Shown: positions 34,518 through 46,848, counted from the stretch's first letter. The stretch is DNA of 64,000 nt from Catonia carolina (GCA_035578175.1 JAQMRL010000014.1:16254274-16318273); one strand, 5' to 3'. The notes: generated by a model from the letters alone, not told the origin. Program-made: numbers and translations.

Positions 34518-34971
34518 AATAAAATAATAAAAATAATTGATCGCCTCCTCCAATGAAGCGATCGGAAAAGGCAAAATCTTCTACCAAATGACGGGTAAAA
34601 TCCAAATTTTGATGTGGATACTCCATGAGTTGTTATTGAACAAGGGTGTGCTCTATAATGAATTGAAGTAGAGAACTCTACAATTTACAAGTAATTTTCT
34701 AAAATCAAATGGAGTAACCAGTTCCACCTCTTTTACTTTTAAGTAAATTTAGTAAGTAGGTGAAAAATCTTTTAAAAATAAAACTATCCCAGGTGGTAAA
34801 ATCCGTTACAGACTGGAATCCACCAGTTGCTTCATGAAGTGCACACAGATCATCCAATTCTGAGAAGCTTCTATGAATATGTACAAAGGAATAGAAGTGT
34901 TCTGTAAGCCATATGAAAAATATGACAATAATGAAACACCAGAGGGGTGAAAAAAAGTTTCTGGAAATATC
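34518..34971. other. unassigned spacer
   Basis: gatcgcctcctccaatgaagcgatcgg (34540-34564) is a small inverted repeat around CGATC. No gene is visible. Confidence 0.35.
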
Positions 34972-34975
34972 TTAA

Positions 34976-35710
34976 GGGGAGATGGCACAATGGTTTATCT
35001 CAAAATATTGATTTTTGATTTTTTTATGTTTTTCAATAGTTTAGGCCTAGATCTACCAGAAAAAACTCTGAATTATTTAAAAAAATAATTTTTTTATGAA
35101 AAAATTAAGTTTTTATCAAGTCTACACAGAAAAATTATCATGTTACCTAGAACGAATATTTTTCACAATTTTATACTGCTCGTTTTAGTGCAAAGAGAAT
35201 TTTAGTTTTTAAAATACCTGCATCACTGTTTTTTTGTATTCTCAGCTGTTGGTTCAGCTTTCTAAACAACTGTTGATGAGAAATTTACTTGGTTTTGTAC
35301 ATTTATTTTTTGATTTGTGCCTTCTTGTTTCTTGCGTTTTCCCGTAAATTCAGATTTTTAACACTACGTAAATTTTTCTCAGAAACCAATAAACCAGGCT
35401 GAAATTTTTACCAGTTAATTATCTTGTATAGCCACATATCCGACATATTTATGACTTCCTCAGGTGCTCCAAAAATTAGTAGTACGCAAAACACGTAGAA
35501 AACAATTTGTAAAAATTTTATGTTATTCGTAATTAAAAAAAAAAAATGATATGGTACAAAGATTAAATTTTAAAAATGTCAGTAGCTCGAGAAGAAACCC
35601 GACACCTATAGTGTGTTAAGTTTTACTTCCCTATCTTTTACCAATCCTAAGAAAAATGTAACTAAAAATAGCAAATTTAACATTGGTGGGATACAACGTA
35701 CAGTCTCCCC
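34976..35710. mobile_element. second TTAA-flanked MITE, 735 bp
   Basis: The left end GGGGAGATGGCAC and the complement of the right end GGGGAGACTGTACG share the terminal GGGGAGA. TTAA is duplicated at 34972-34975 and 35711-35714. The interior is AT-rich without a transposase. It is similar in size and ends to the 979-1672 element but a different family in its interior. Confidence 0.72.
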
Positions 35711-35714
35711 TTAA

Positions 35715-38047
35715 GTTATTTAAAATGCTCTAAAATAATTTTTAATAAAAAATAAAATAATATATAAATTTTTTATAACAAAACATAATGTAAATTGATA
35801 ATTTTATTATTTAAAACTGTAAGACCATTTAAAATAAATATTTTGACTTTACTCATTTTTCCTAGCACCCTAGAGTTGTTTTATAAACATTTTTACTTCA
35901 TACCGTAATGTTCTTAGTAATATTACATATTAAAAAACAAAAAATGCCATTTTAAAAGAATATTTATAAAATGGCCACTTGATTTTTTGATTTTTTTCAA
36001 TTTTATACGAAGAATATTTAATTTCTTTTGAACAACATAACCTATAAAACATAGGGATACGAAGCTTCAAATTAAACAAGTAGTTAGAAAAAACATTTAA
36101 ATGAAATAAGTACACATTAAAGAATCTTATAAATTAGTATATATTATAAATTAATAAATATTTTTTAAAATAATTATGTTTAAAATTAAGAAGAACTTTC
36201 ATATTGTACAACTGTTTATGGTAACTGTAACACCGAAACTTTTTAAACGTTCATAAATTTAAATACATAAAAAAATAATATTTGACATAAATTATGAAAT
36301 AAAACATAAGAGTATATATTATATATGTTCAAAGAATAAAAATACATGTTAGGTTATATCAGTAACTAGGTACCAATGAACTACAATGTTTTTTTTTAAA
36401 AACGTTCAGCACCATGGGCGTATACAGAGGGATGCAAAGGTTCCTATCCCCTTTAATAATTTTAAAACTCTTACAGGTTATTACATCAAAACATTCAGAA
36501 ACTTTTTTTAACTAATTGCTCTACCTTTTGGAAGTTTTAATCACATTTTTCATGTTTTTTGGTAATAGGGTTGGGGGGGGGGGTGCAAGTCAAAATTTAA
36601 AATAACAACCTCTATTTCGTGACAAATCATTTTAACGGTTTTATGAAAGTCAAACAAATGGTGTAATGTAAACCCCTCTCCGATTTCCCAAACCAAAATG
36701 GTAACATATCCAAATTTGTCCACTTTTTTAAGTATTGTATTCTTCACACAATTTGGTATTTATTCAGATATTTTTCTGAAATAATATTTGAATATGATAT
36801 GTTAACAAGTCCATAGTCCGTCGTGTTGGCCTTTTATATGCATCTGTAGTGCTGAACATGATAAACAAATGTAATAAAATATTAATTAAATTTTTGTTAT
36901 AATCGATTTCCTTAGGAAAAAATTTTGTTTAATTATTAACTAGAAAATACAAATTTGTTTTCTAGATTTTGAAGTGTGTTTTCCATGTAGTGATTCTGGA
37001 CATAAATGAAGCATTTCTATCAAATTTCGGAAAACAGCAATAAGTGACGGGATGTGTAAATGGAGAAATAGATGTTCAAGTTTGATTATGCATAGACTTC
37101 ATATACTGTATGAATCTGAGCTTTGTGCAGCTGCGGGATGAAGAGGACAGACGAAGTACCGGACAGCTGCTATGTCATAATACTATACTAATCATTTCAT
37201 TGCTGTTTGCTAGACAGTAGGCAGTAGGCCGTCTAGTGCGGTGACATTACATGGGTGTTGTTTTGAATATTAGCTGTGAACGGCGACACCGAATATATTA
37301 TGTAGTTTGGATAGTACCTGTGACTACTACAAATATAGCACTAGTAAAACGTTACTACTACTAATCCAATCTCTCACAGTAGTAGTGATGTAATGCATTC
37401 CTCTCAGCTGCACAAAGCTTAGGAACGGGCAGTAATTTGTTTTGCTTTTGTAAACAGATAAAAACAATTCCATGACAGTTTTTTCCTACAAGATACACGA
37501 TCCAAAGCGGTGTGAAACTGAAACTGATGGAAGATAATTTAAACGATGTCGTGGGAAATACCAAATGATCGTTCGAAGATAAATAACAGGGCCAGGTTTC
37601 TTTAACGAAACAATACGAAAGGATCGTGCAAAGCAGTGTTTGTTATACCCAAGATTGAATCAGAAGAACTAGGACAGCGTTTAGAACTTAAATACTAATA
37701 AAAATAAAATTACAGTTTTAAATTCTTAATTGGAAAACTTATCGTAATAAATATAACAGTGAAACCCTAGAATGTACCAATTTTTTGGAAAGAAAAATTC
37801 ACGGAAGAGAGCAGTAACTAACTGTTTTCTACTATGACAACATACAAAAAAAAATCACGAATGACTTGCTTCCACACTCATTATCAGGAAGCACAAATTT
37901 CAAATAAGAAAAATGAGAAGGCACAATAATTACTGCTGAATTTATCATTTTTCATATAAATCACTTCCTAGATTACAAGGTTGAGAAGAACTGTAACAAG
38001 GGAAATGAACGATTAATGGAAATGATTAAAAAAAAAAAAAGGAAAAA
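35715..38047. other. mostly unassigned region, GC-richer at 36950-37580
   Basis: There is a G run at about 36571-36581. Between 36950 and 37580 base composition is closer to even with scattered CG, but frames are short and I find no exon with acceptor, donor and coherent peptide. It could hold regulatory sequence. Confidence 0.3.
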
Positions 38048-38330
38048 TTTTATGGACACCTGTATAGAATGAATGACAACCGGTTGACAAAACAAACTTT
38101 TCAGACACTAAACAATAGACCTAAGGTGTCGAATAAATGGTTTAAAGTAGTCCAAAAAGGATATTGAGAGAACTTGAACCGAAACAAATTCAGACAATTA
38201 ATTACAAACTTTAAGGGCTTCCATGAAGAGCAAAAACAGAACACCAGGTGGACAAAAAGAAAGGAAAGAAGCCTACTGTGAGCGAATGGTGAGAATGTGG
38301 GCTGCAAAAACAACTTCCAGAAACATCTAG
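38048..38330 (+). pseudogene. LINE ORF2 C-terminal tail remnant
   Basis: FYGHLYRMNDNRLTKQTFQT, then LNNRPKVSNKWFKVVQK, then in shifted frames NFKGFHEEQKQNTRWTKRKE and ERMVRMWAAKTTSRN. The (F/W)xGHLxRMxxxRLTK motif followed by a WF-x-x-V-K-x-D segment and a basic tail is the usual end of non-LTR ORF2 proteins in this genome. At least two frameshifts and stops. Confidence 0.6.
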
Positions 38331-39190
38331 TCACCTCACGTGATCTAAAATTGGCCCTTACGAAGAAAAAAAATCACTTATAGTTTTTCCAATTTTGAAC
38401 AAACCTGCTTCATTTAACTAGAAAATATAGTTATATGGTTTACAACCATAATTTCAACTTAAAATAGAGTAATCAGTCCCATCCATATTATTTTAAAGTA
38501 ACTTCAACATATACGATGGAATATTTCTTAATCAAACTACCTGAAGTGACGGGACTTTGTCATCAAGTAATACGATTTGTATCCATTGTTCCATGAACAT
38601 CCACAAAGAAAATTAAGAGTTTCTGGAATCCTATGAACAGTACAAATTAAACACGTTTTAAAAATAACTTATGTTATATAAGGTGATCTAAAATAGCTCT
38701 TAAATGATAAAATATGAGACACGTCCAGAAACTAGGAGTACTGACAATTAAAGGGATTTTTTCAGCAAAGTTAGCAGCATTGCATTCAAGGGCAAGTTGT
38801 TGGCAGTAAAACACACGCTCGTTAATGTTAGTTGGCTGAAAACTCCTGTAGAAGTGTTGAGTTGAAATGAGTGGTACCATTTCAAAAATTAATTAAAATA
38901 CGCATTACCAGATTTTTAATGAACCCAAAATTGTTTACGGGGATATTGTAATGAATCAAACTAATTTGTACAAGTAATGCCATTAAGTTTAAAACTGGAA
39001 GAAAAATGTTCACGATGAACAAAAAAGTGGGCAACCCTTTAATCATGACGGATAAAATGATTCGTCGTAACCCATCGATTGACTTCGGGCGAAATGAACA
39101 CAATGGTTTCAGAAATCTCTTCTATATGAAATCTTTATTAAAGCACTCTTGGTTTTTAAAAATTAAGTGCGAGGTGGGTACCAAAAGAGC
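38331..39190. other. unassigned; possibly worn mariner interior at the right
   Basis: 38676-39190 precedes a mariner 3' end and may be its decayed body, but no transposase motif can be read. Nothing is recognised at 38331-38675. Confidence 0.3.
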
Positions 39191-39191
39191 G

Positions 39192-39370
39192 GTGGATGTC
39201 TTTTTTGACAAGTGTATCAAAAAGCTCATCTCTTTGTTCACAAATTCAATTGGGAACAAAGGCGACTACATCGAAAAATAATATTTGATGTACATTTGTA
39301 AATTTTTATAAATATATTACCTTTTCAATTTTTAAACAATTATGTACTCTTTAGTTCCTGGGTATCCCTT
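39192..39370 (+). pseudogene. mariner-like 3' end remnant
   Basis: The frame VDVFFDKCIKKLISLFTNSI, GNKGDYIEK, stop at 39279-39281 matches the C-terminus of mariner transposases (xGIKKLxxRxxKCIxxxGDYxEK). About 90 bases later the terminal-repeat-like sequence AGTTCCTGGGTATCCCTT closes near 39370. The 5' part is not recognisable. Confidence 0.6.
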
Positions 39371-40834
39371 GTATTTATTAAAAAAAAATGTACCAGTCAC
39401 TAACACAAAAACCATTCATATAAGTAAAAAAAAAAAAAACTTATATTAGTAAATAAGAAAATATTTCATAATTTTTTTAAAGATTATTTTTACACACAAT
39501 GTTATATGATGAATAAAAAAACTACATAAATTTGTCATAAAGAGAATACAGAAATAAATTATACTAATACTAATTATTTTACTGATAGTTTATTACTTAT
39601 TATCTTTATTTAAATAATAGTAATAATAATAACTGTTCTTAAAAATATTATTTAAAATTTTATATCTGTCGAAATATTAAAATATTTTGAATAGAAGGTA
39701 GGGTTTCAGGTTTTGAAAATAAACAAGAAACCTTACTATTAAAAATACGTAATCGATTTCAAAAATTATTTTATTGTTGGAAGCTTAGAGCTTCCTGAGT
39801 AATATACGATGTAAGGCATTACCATATCTAAATTTTAATTTAGAAAAAATTGTGATTGGTAAATTTGAAGTAACAGTAGAAGCTCGGTAACTCAACAATC
39901 CGTGTTGTAGTTCTAATGCATTTTTTATTTTAGTTGTTTGGTATAAGACCATTTGGGAAGTTAGATCTTTATTTATCATCCTTTAAACTTAACTTTTTTC
40001 AAAATTATTTATGGGACATTCGATTTCTGCGTAGAAAATAACTGTCTGCGTAAGTAAAATTATCACAAAATAAAAAGATTGTACAATTTTTGATTCATAC
40101 TAATGTCAACAAAATTCCAGTTTCAAAAACTAATTTGTTTTAACTTGTAAAATAGTGATTTTGTTTGTAACGTGTAAGTCTTAAATTTATTAGAAGCTGA
40201 TAAACGGAATATTTATAAAACATTATACCATTTAAAATTTATTAATTATAAATAAAAAATACAAAAACCCACAACGATTGTTCAAGAATTAGTAAGACAC
40301 TTACCAAATAGATAACATTTTTGTGGTGTTCACCACATCGTCAGCCTGTTATAAAAATAAAATCACACATAAAACTTATATATTTTTCATATAATATTCT
40401 TACTAATATTTAATAATTCTCATGGTATTTATATTTATCTATTTAAAATAAATAAATTAAAAAATATAATCAAGAATAGTTATTATTATTTTATTTGTTT
40501 AACTTTAAAATACTTTTAATAATAGATACATAAATTTAATTTGCTTTGTTTAAATATGTAGATACTAAATAATATAATAATTTATTTATTAAATACACAT
40601 TTATATAATAGTACTTAAAATTAAAATAGATAAAAATATGAATAAAATATACATATTATTTTACATACTGCTCATCATTACAGTAGTTCACTGATTGGTA
40701 ACTAGAAATATAAATATTGTTACGATTAAAAAAAAAATAATGTCAGCAGGGTTATTGTGAAGTATTAATTTATTGGTGATAATTTTTTAAATTGTCATTT
40801 ATCATTTACCTTTCTCCGTCCACCAAACCTAGAT
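39371..40834. other. AT-rich spacer
   Basis: No gene or repeat family is recognised. A small inverted repeat gtggtgttcaccac lies at 40323-40336. Confidence 0.4.
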
Positions 40835-41480
40835 GTCAGGAACTAAAAGAAATACCAAAAATGGTTTTCGGATTCGTAATTGACATAAAAAGTTAGTCGA
40901 CCTAGATTGGGTTTGAAATTCCGGTTTTGACTGGAAGTGGCCCAGAATCGGACGTCAAGAAATCAAAGTCAGAAACTACAAAAGATAGCAACAAACCGTT
41001 TTCGGATTCGTAATCTACACAAAAAGTTAGTGGGCCTAAATTGAATTTGAAATTCCAATTTTGACTGGAAGTGGCCCAAAACCAGACATCAAGATTATCA
41101 AAGTCAGAAACTAACAAGAGATAGCAACAAATGGTTTTTGAATTCAAAATTACATAAAAAGTTAGTGGGTCTAGATTGGGTTGGAAATTCTGGTTTTGAC
41201 TGGAAGTGGCCCAAAACCAGATGTCAAGATCATCAAAGTCAGAAACTACAAGAAATAGCAACAAAAGGTTTTTGGATTCGAAATTTACACAAAAAGTTAG
41301 TGGCCTACATTGGGTTTGAGGCCTACATTCCGGTTTTGACCGGAAGTGGCCCAAAACTGAAAGTTAAAAAATCAAAGTCAGAAACTACAAGAGATAGCAA
41401 CGAATGGTTTACAAATTCGTAATCTACATAAACTATGAGAGATAGAAACTACGAGAGATAGCAAAAAACGGTTTTCGGAC
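40835..41480. repeat. tandem array, 135-bp monomer, about 4.5 copies
   Basis: The phrase aaaaagttagt recurs with starts about 134, 135 and 135 bases apart (agttag at 40891, 41025, 41160, 41295), each followed by ttgggtttgaaattcc and gactggaagtggccca and ending aaatcaaagtcagaaactac. The monomer is a multiple of three, so an open frame of 150 codons on the minus strand persists through the array with a 45-residue periodicity (SDFDxLDxWFWATSSQNxNF). I treat this as a minisatellite, not a gene. The last copy is truncated. Confidence 0.85.
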
Positions 41481-41925
41481 ATTTTGGTTATTAGTGACTA
41501 CTGTTATTTTATATAGAACGATATGTTTCAACGTTGTAAAATATCCAAATTTTAACTTAGAATTAAACCCAAGAGCTTTTATTTTATACAGATTAACTAC
41601 TAACAATTTCAGACATTTCGTTTTTAAAATTTAAATTGCTTTTAAAATTATAACTAAATAAAATCGTACATTTTTAGTGTGAACTCATGTTAAAATATCT
41701 TACAAAATAGAAGATTTCAGGTTTGATTCTAGTATATAATTAAAATACAATTTAAAAACTGATTGAAATCTAAAATCATTGTAAAAGTTTTCTCTAATTA
41801 AAATAAACTATAAAACCCCTGCTCACATTATTGTACTATATACAAAGAAAGACAATAAAATAATTTTTTAAATTTATAAATTAAAATATATACATATTAT
41901 TTTTACTTAACAATAATTAAAAACG

Positions 41926-41960
<35 letters not shown>

Positions 41961-42213
41961 TAACGACAAAATGTACCTACCATTTTTGTCAATTTTGTAC
42001 TTTTAATGATTCATGTTTTTTTAGACTAAAAAAATTGATATCACATTATTTTATAAAACATCTATAAATACTTTCTTTGTTTTTTTACGATATATATTAT
42101 AAATATATTAATTATTAATATTATTGGCAGTGAAAAGCCATCTTAATATCATTCAACTGATTATCAATAAATAAATTTTCTTTTGAAATACCAAAAAAAA
42201 AAAAAAAAATTAA
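41481..42213. other. AT-rich spacer with an (AAT)n run
   Basis: (AAT)n at about 41928-41956. Nothing else is recognised. Confidence 0.45.
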
Positions 42214-42215
42214 TA

Positions 42216-43155
42216 CGAGGGGAATCCAAAAAGGAAGTTCCCTAAGTTTTATTTTGAAGTAAGAGTTAAGTGGGCAGTTTTCGCATGCAGGGAATTTTAG
42301 TTCAAGTGTAGTGGGAGCACTTGCACTTGGTCTGGTGGCTGTAAACCAACCAGACGTCAATAGCGAACTGAACAAAATGGAGGTTCCCTTTCGTTCTGCC
42401 GCGAGTTGTGAGATCTGAAGTGTTATTCGTATTTTGACAGCAAAAAATGAATCAGCTATGGAAATTCATAGACAGTTCTGCAGTGTTTATGATTAAGATG
42501 TCTTGTCTGTCCAAATGGTTTGTTGTTGGCGAACAATCTCTATAGAAGGCAGAGAAAATGTTCACAATGATCTGTGTACCAGCCGACCAGCAACTTTTCG
42601 CCAAGGCAACACCATTGCTGCTGTACGTAAGGTCATTGACTCTGACAAGCGGCTCACGCCTGACACAATCTTAATTCAACTGCCACCAAATATTGAAATT
42701 AGCCAGTCCTCTCTTCACAACATGATATTTGAAGATCTTCACCTCTCAAAAGTTTGTGGAGGATGAGTGCCGCGTTTATTGTCTGATGCTCATAAGCAGT
42801 GTTGCTTGACATCTGCACAATCTTTTTTGAAATTGTTTGAAGATGAACATTACACTTTCTTTTCAAAAAATAGTCGCTGGTCCACAGCTCAAAAAACATC
42901 TCGGCGGTCAACGCTTCAATAATGATGACGATGTGAAAAACGAGGTTGATAACCGACTTTGGAATATGGCAGCAGATTGGTATGAATTGGAATTAAAAAC
43001 CGCTTGCCTAGGTACTATAAATGCCCGGAAAGGGAAGGAGATTTTGTAGAAAAATAAGTAATTCCTTCCAAAAATGAATAAATATATTTTGTAAACCTTT
43101 TAACTATTTTTTATTTTTCCTTGACAAGGGAAACTTATTTTTTGGATTCCCCTCG
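42216..43155 (+). mobile_element. mariner-like element with the catalytic core deleted
   Basis: Terminal inverted repeats CGAGGGGAATCCAAAAA at both ends continue to about 30 bp with few mismatches (AAGTTCCCT left, AAGTTTCCCT right). TA precedes the left end; the right flank is aaag, so the target duplication is not intact. Confidence 0.88.
42409..43049 (+). pseudogene. mariner transposase pseudogene
   Basis: With two stops the frame reads SVIRILTAKNESAMEIHRQF, then GRENVHNDLCTSRPATF, DSDKRLTPDTILIQLP and SLHNMIFEDLHLSKVC, the paired helix-turn-helix DNA-binding half. VPRLLSDAHKQ follows in shifted phase. The sequence then jumps to the C-terminal LKKHLGGQRFNNDDDVKNEV and ends GKEIL at 43049. 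The entire segment that carries the three catalytic aspartates is absent, so this copy could only ever have bound terminal repeats. Confidence 0.8.
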
Positions 43156-43935
43156 AAAGTATACTCTCACATTTTTATGGCAAAAAATTTTTTTTAACAT
43201 TTAGGCCAATTAGTAACAACAATTAGTGAATCACTAATATGGTAGGTTAAAACATCAAATACAAAATTATGTATTTAAAAACTGTCTTTCAATAATTATT
43301 TTTCTTAATTTATCTTAAAAAATAAAATTTTGTACATTACAACATAAACAAATATATCACTTGTATAAATTTAAGACTTGAAAAATGAATTTCTCATTTT
43401 AATATATTTATTTTTTTAAAAATTAACAAAAACTTTTATAATTGTGTCTTACATTCAGGTCCAATAAAAATTATTGTCTTTTAAAGAAAATTATTATGAT
43501 TTATAAATCTCAAAGATCGTATCACAGTTTAACTGTACAACAACCAATCACAGGAATTATAATGTAATTACATCCAGTGATTCAAGCACCAATAACGAAC
43601 TTACGTGAAACATCACGCTGAAAGTCTCAAAATGCATATAGAGAAATCCATCTTCAAGCCTTAAAATGAGCCAGTACCTTACTTTACAAGAAAACAACAC
43701 ACAAAATTATCAATTCCGATTAAACGATCCGTAAGTCCATCGTAAATGTTTACAATACGAAAACCATCTCCCATAATTTTGTAAAATATAAAATCCTACA
43801 ATTTTTTTTTACGAAAAACGTAAACTTATATCACAATAGTTTCATTATAAATAGAGATCTGGAGACATTGATTTTATTTTTCATACAAAATAACTATAGA
43901 ATTTTATAAAATCAACGTATACGAAAAATACTACA
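43156..43935. other. unassigned spacer
   Basis: Possibly decayed LINE sequence preceding the reverse transcriptase motif on the minus strand. No readable frame. Confidence 0.3.
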
Positions 43936-44001
43936 ATCATGAAAACTTATAACGAAAATACTGAATAAAAATGGGCCAAGAATTGAACCTTGCGGTATTC
44001 C
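43936..44001 (-). pseudogene. non-LTR reverse transcriptase remnant (GIPQGSILGP motif)
   Basis: 22 uninterrupted minus-strand codons read GIPQGSILGPFLFSIFVISF, HD. G(I/V)PQGSxLGPxLFxIxxxD is the conserved block just before the YADD catalytic motif in Jockey/CR1-type reverse transcriptases. The expected YADD downstream is not readable and flanking frames are closed, so only this patch survives. Confidence 0.65.
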
Positions 44002-44271
44002 TTATATAAATATCACTGGTATTTCAATACTTTTTTCGATCGATGATTTAATAACTTTTTAAAAGTATTTTTTAATACTTTAATTTTTGATCTCATACAA
44101 TAGACACAAACTTTCTTTTTAGTTCACATAATTACACGCGATTAATCTTTTTAAGATTAAAATTTGATTTCCAGTTGCATAATTTTAAAATAACTATAGT
44201 CATTTTTTTTAATATATTAAATTGTAATCATATTACCACGAAGTTCTAAATTTGGATGCCTTTAACTTATA

Positions 44272-45546
44272 CAGTAGACCCCCAATTTGTGACGGGTTCA
44301 CAACCTATCTTTACAACGCCAAATCAAACATGTAAAACTATGTGATATATACTTATAAAATATTAAATATGTGAATATTTTTATACAAAACTTAAAAAAC
44401 AGTTTGTGAATTAAAAAACAAAATAATAAATTGAAAGGGGTTGGAATTTTTTTTCAATGATACTTTAACATTATCACAACAAAGAGCGGTTTACCAGAGT
44501 TGTAGTTGATTTTCAATTGATTGAGTCGAAGAACAAAATGGACTACATGATGTCATTGGCGTCAAGAAATGTTTAACATAAGAAACCAAATAGGCAAGTA
44601 ACAAAACCAGAAGTGAAAAGGTTGTCGCATTCATGCAGTCTTGTCTACAACCCTCAACGTTTGTATGATTTTTAATACATCTTATCAATTGTGTAAAATA
44701 CATATTTTGTTTTTTTGGTAATTTTTTTGATTTTACTTCTCATCGGGAAATGTACATTATTGACAACCACTTAATTCGGTTATTACTTTTTGCTGTATTT
44801 TTGACGTGGATTAGACATTTATTTTTGTTTTACGTCTGACTGTTTTGCAATTTCTGCTAATGCAGAAGGTGGAGAATGATGATATATGAAAATGAGTGAT
44901 GAAAAAATGCTAGACCTGACCTGGAATCAAACCCAGGACCCCGGCGTAGAAGCCAGTTGCGCTAACCATTACACCAATGGGCCAGATGAAGGATTAAGCA
45001 TGAGTTTGGACAGGGACACACAGTAGAGTTTGTTTACACGACTATCAGCTTGGTCACCATACAAAGTGGCATTCCCAATTGGTGTTACTTAACAAATAAT
45101 AGCAAATTTCTACCAGCTGACTGATCGGGTTGGCCTGAAGGGGTTTTTTTGCTATTATTTCTCATCAGGAGCTGTACAGTATAGACAACTACCCAATTCA
45201 TTCGCTACTTTTCGCTGTATTTTTGACGTAAATTAGGAATGAGTGAGAACAGGGACCCCCAGTAGAGTTTGTTCACAAATGACTGTCATCTGGTCACAAT
45301 ACAAAGTTGCTTGCCCCTGGTGTTACTTATTGGGCGCTCACCCAATTTTGTTAAATACAAAAAAATATAATCTTTGTGTCAATATACCCTAAAAACTTCT
45401 TTATAACTGATCAACACTCGTGAAAGATACCACCTTGTGTATAAAAATTAATAAAGAACTGACCAATCATAAAGTTTCAACAAATTTACAGAACCGATTA
45501 TTTTTCCGAAACCAATATTACATTGTTATAGTACGGGGGTCAACTG
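44272..45546. mobile_element. possible pogo-like MITE with internal duplication and a SINE
   Basis: The ends CAGTAGACCCCC and the complement of the right end, CAGTTGACCCCC, suggest terminal inverted repeats. Inside, a unit of about 210 bp (acttctcatcgggaaatgta ... tgtatttttgacgtggatta ... cagtagagtttgtt) at 44735-45110 is repeated at 45145-45340. SINE S7 interrupts the first unit. Confidence 0.4.
44826..44993 (-). mobile_element. tRNA-derived SINE S7 (short form)
   Basis: Read on minus: TGGCCCATTGGTGTAATGG, GCGCAACTGGCTTC, B box GGGTTTGATTCC, then caggtctagcatttttt and the body with tctgcattagcagaaattgc. The second unit of the host duplication lacks it, giving an empty-site comparison. Confidence 0.8.
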
Positions 45547-46001
45547 CAATAATATTCAACCTCAACAGAGATTTTAAATATAAAAAAACCAAATTTAAAC
45601 AAGATTAAACTAAATAAATTTTTTTGAAAGTATTAAAAATATATAAAATTTTATATTGCGATTTTAGTAATTAGTTTAACGATACAATATAATATTGCTT
45701 TTATAAGTACATACTTCATTATATGTACTTGATTATATTGTCCGTTATATAAAATAACGTATAGCGACAAACACATTTACAATGAACTGGAATCTAATAA
45801 TCTTAAATACGTAGTACATTCTTACATCGTAACACACATACTATTACAAATTCAATGATTATTTTCTTTAATAACTATTGTGTATTATATAAAATAAATC
45901 AACTAAAAAATTAATGTATTTATAATAAATACGATATATAATACACAATAAAGTTGTACTTTAAATTTCTTGTCATGTCATAACTCTTAAAAGAACCTTG
46001 T
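45547..46001. other. 3' flank / probable 3' UTR of the Glut4EF gene
   Basis: AT-rich sequence downstream of the stop on the minus strand, with a possible ATTAAA signal at 45867-45872. Nothing else is recognised. Confidence 0.35.
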
Positions 46002-46184
46002 TTAGTCGCCAAATCGAGTGCAAGCTTTTTTCCATTTGCACTGAGTGCACCAAAGTTCTCGATGTTCCATTCCGTAAACTTTTCTGCATTTTTTCGTTTC
46101 GCCTCTCATTTTTCTCGTAGGACTGCTAGGTAATTTTGTTGTAGGTGCAGATACTGATAGTTTCAGATGTTTTTGTGGGGAATT
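46002..46184 (-). CDS. Glut4EF: Glut4EF/ZNF395-type factor, last coding exon with C-clamp DNA-binding motif and stop
   Basis: The acceptor tttattacag lies just above 46184. The exon gives 60 codons and a TAA at 46004-46002. It begins [14 protein letters not shown] and ends with [19 protein letters not shown] followed by [11 protein letters not shown]. The arrangement C-R-K-x-Y-G, then WC-x2-C, then K-K-x-C is the C-clamp found at the C-terminus of HDBP1/HDBP2 (ZNF395) and fly Glut4EF, where it contacts GC-rich DNA as an auxiliary DNA-binding element. All four cysteines of the clamp are present and nothing is truncated, so this exon looks functional. A possible variant polyadenylation signal (ATTAAA on the minus strand) lies near 45867-45872, about 130 bases past the stop. 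The intron upstream holds two LINE remnants. Confidence 0.9.
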   Translation of the reverse strand, partial: NSPQKHLKLSVSAPTTKLPSSPTRKMRGETKKCRKVYGMEHRELWCTQCKWKKACTRFGD

Positions 46185-46848
46185 CTGTAATAAACAAAAT
46201 ATATAATATACATTTTTTCTGTATAAATAATTATTTTAAAATTATAAATAGTAAACAACCGTTATCAAGATGGCATTGATCCCAATCCAGATAACATGGA
46301 AAAGTTTTAATATAAGCAGTGGCACAGATAAAAATTTTCTTTGGGGTGTCGGTTTTGATGTAATGTACCTATACTAATACCTATATTTCCTCAAAGTGCA
46401 TAAAAAATTAAAAGTCTTCATTTTTTCAAAAGAAATTTTAACGTAAAATTTCCATCAGTATTTTTTCCCTCATTTGAGCCATTTTTAAACCACATGAGGT
46501 GACTTTAGATGTTTCTGGAAACTCGTTTTGCAGCTCAGATTCTGAAACTGAAAGAAGATGTTACCATTGACATCATGGGGATTACCATCTGGTCAAATGG
46601 GGAGAGATGATGGGACGAGGGTCCTTCATTGAGAACCTTTCCGACAGGTAGTTGAAGAAAAATCCAGTTTCAGGATCAGAAAACGCAAGGGAATTAGCGA
46701 CCAATATAAATATGAACATTTGTATTAAAGAATGGTTTCCTGGTTTTCCACAGTATTAACAAAAAATTAACATCATGAAAAACTCAGTTGGGCGGGCAGA
46801 CTACCGTTGATATACATAATTATGTGTTCAACCCGGCTTGAAGTCACA

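Noticed and set aside
40902..41422. Frames of 150 and 94 codons as a repeat protein
   Set aside because: Explained by a 135-bp tandem repeat whose period is a multiple of three; no start context, signal or family.
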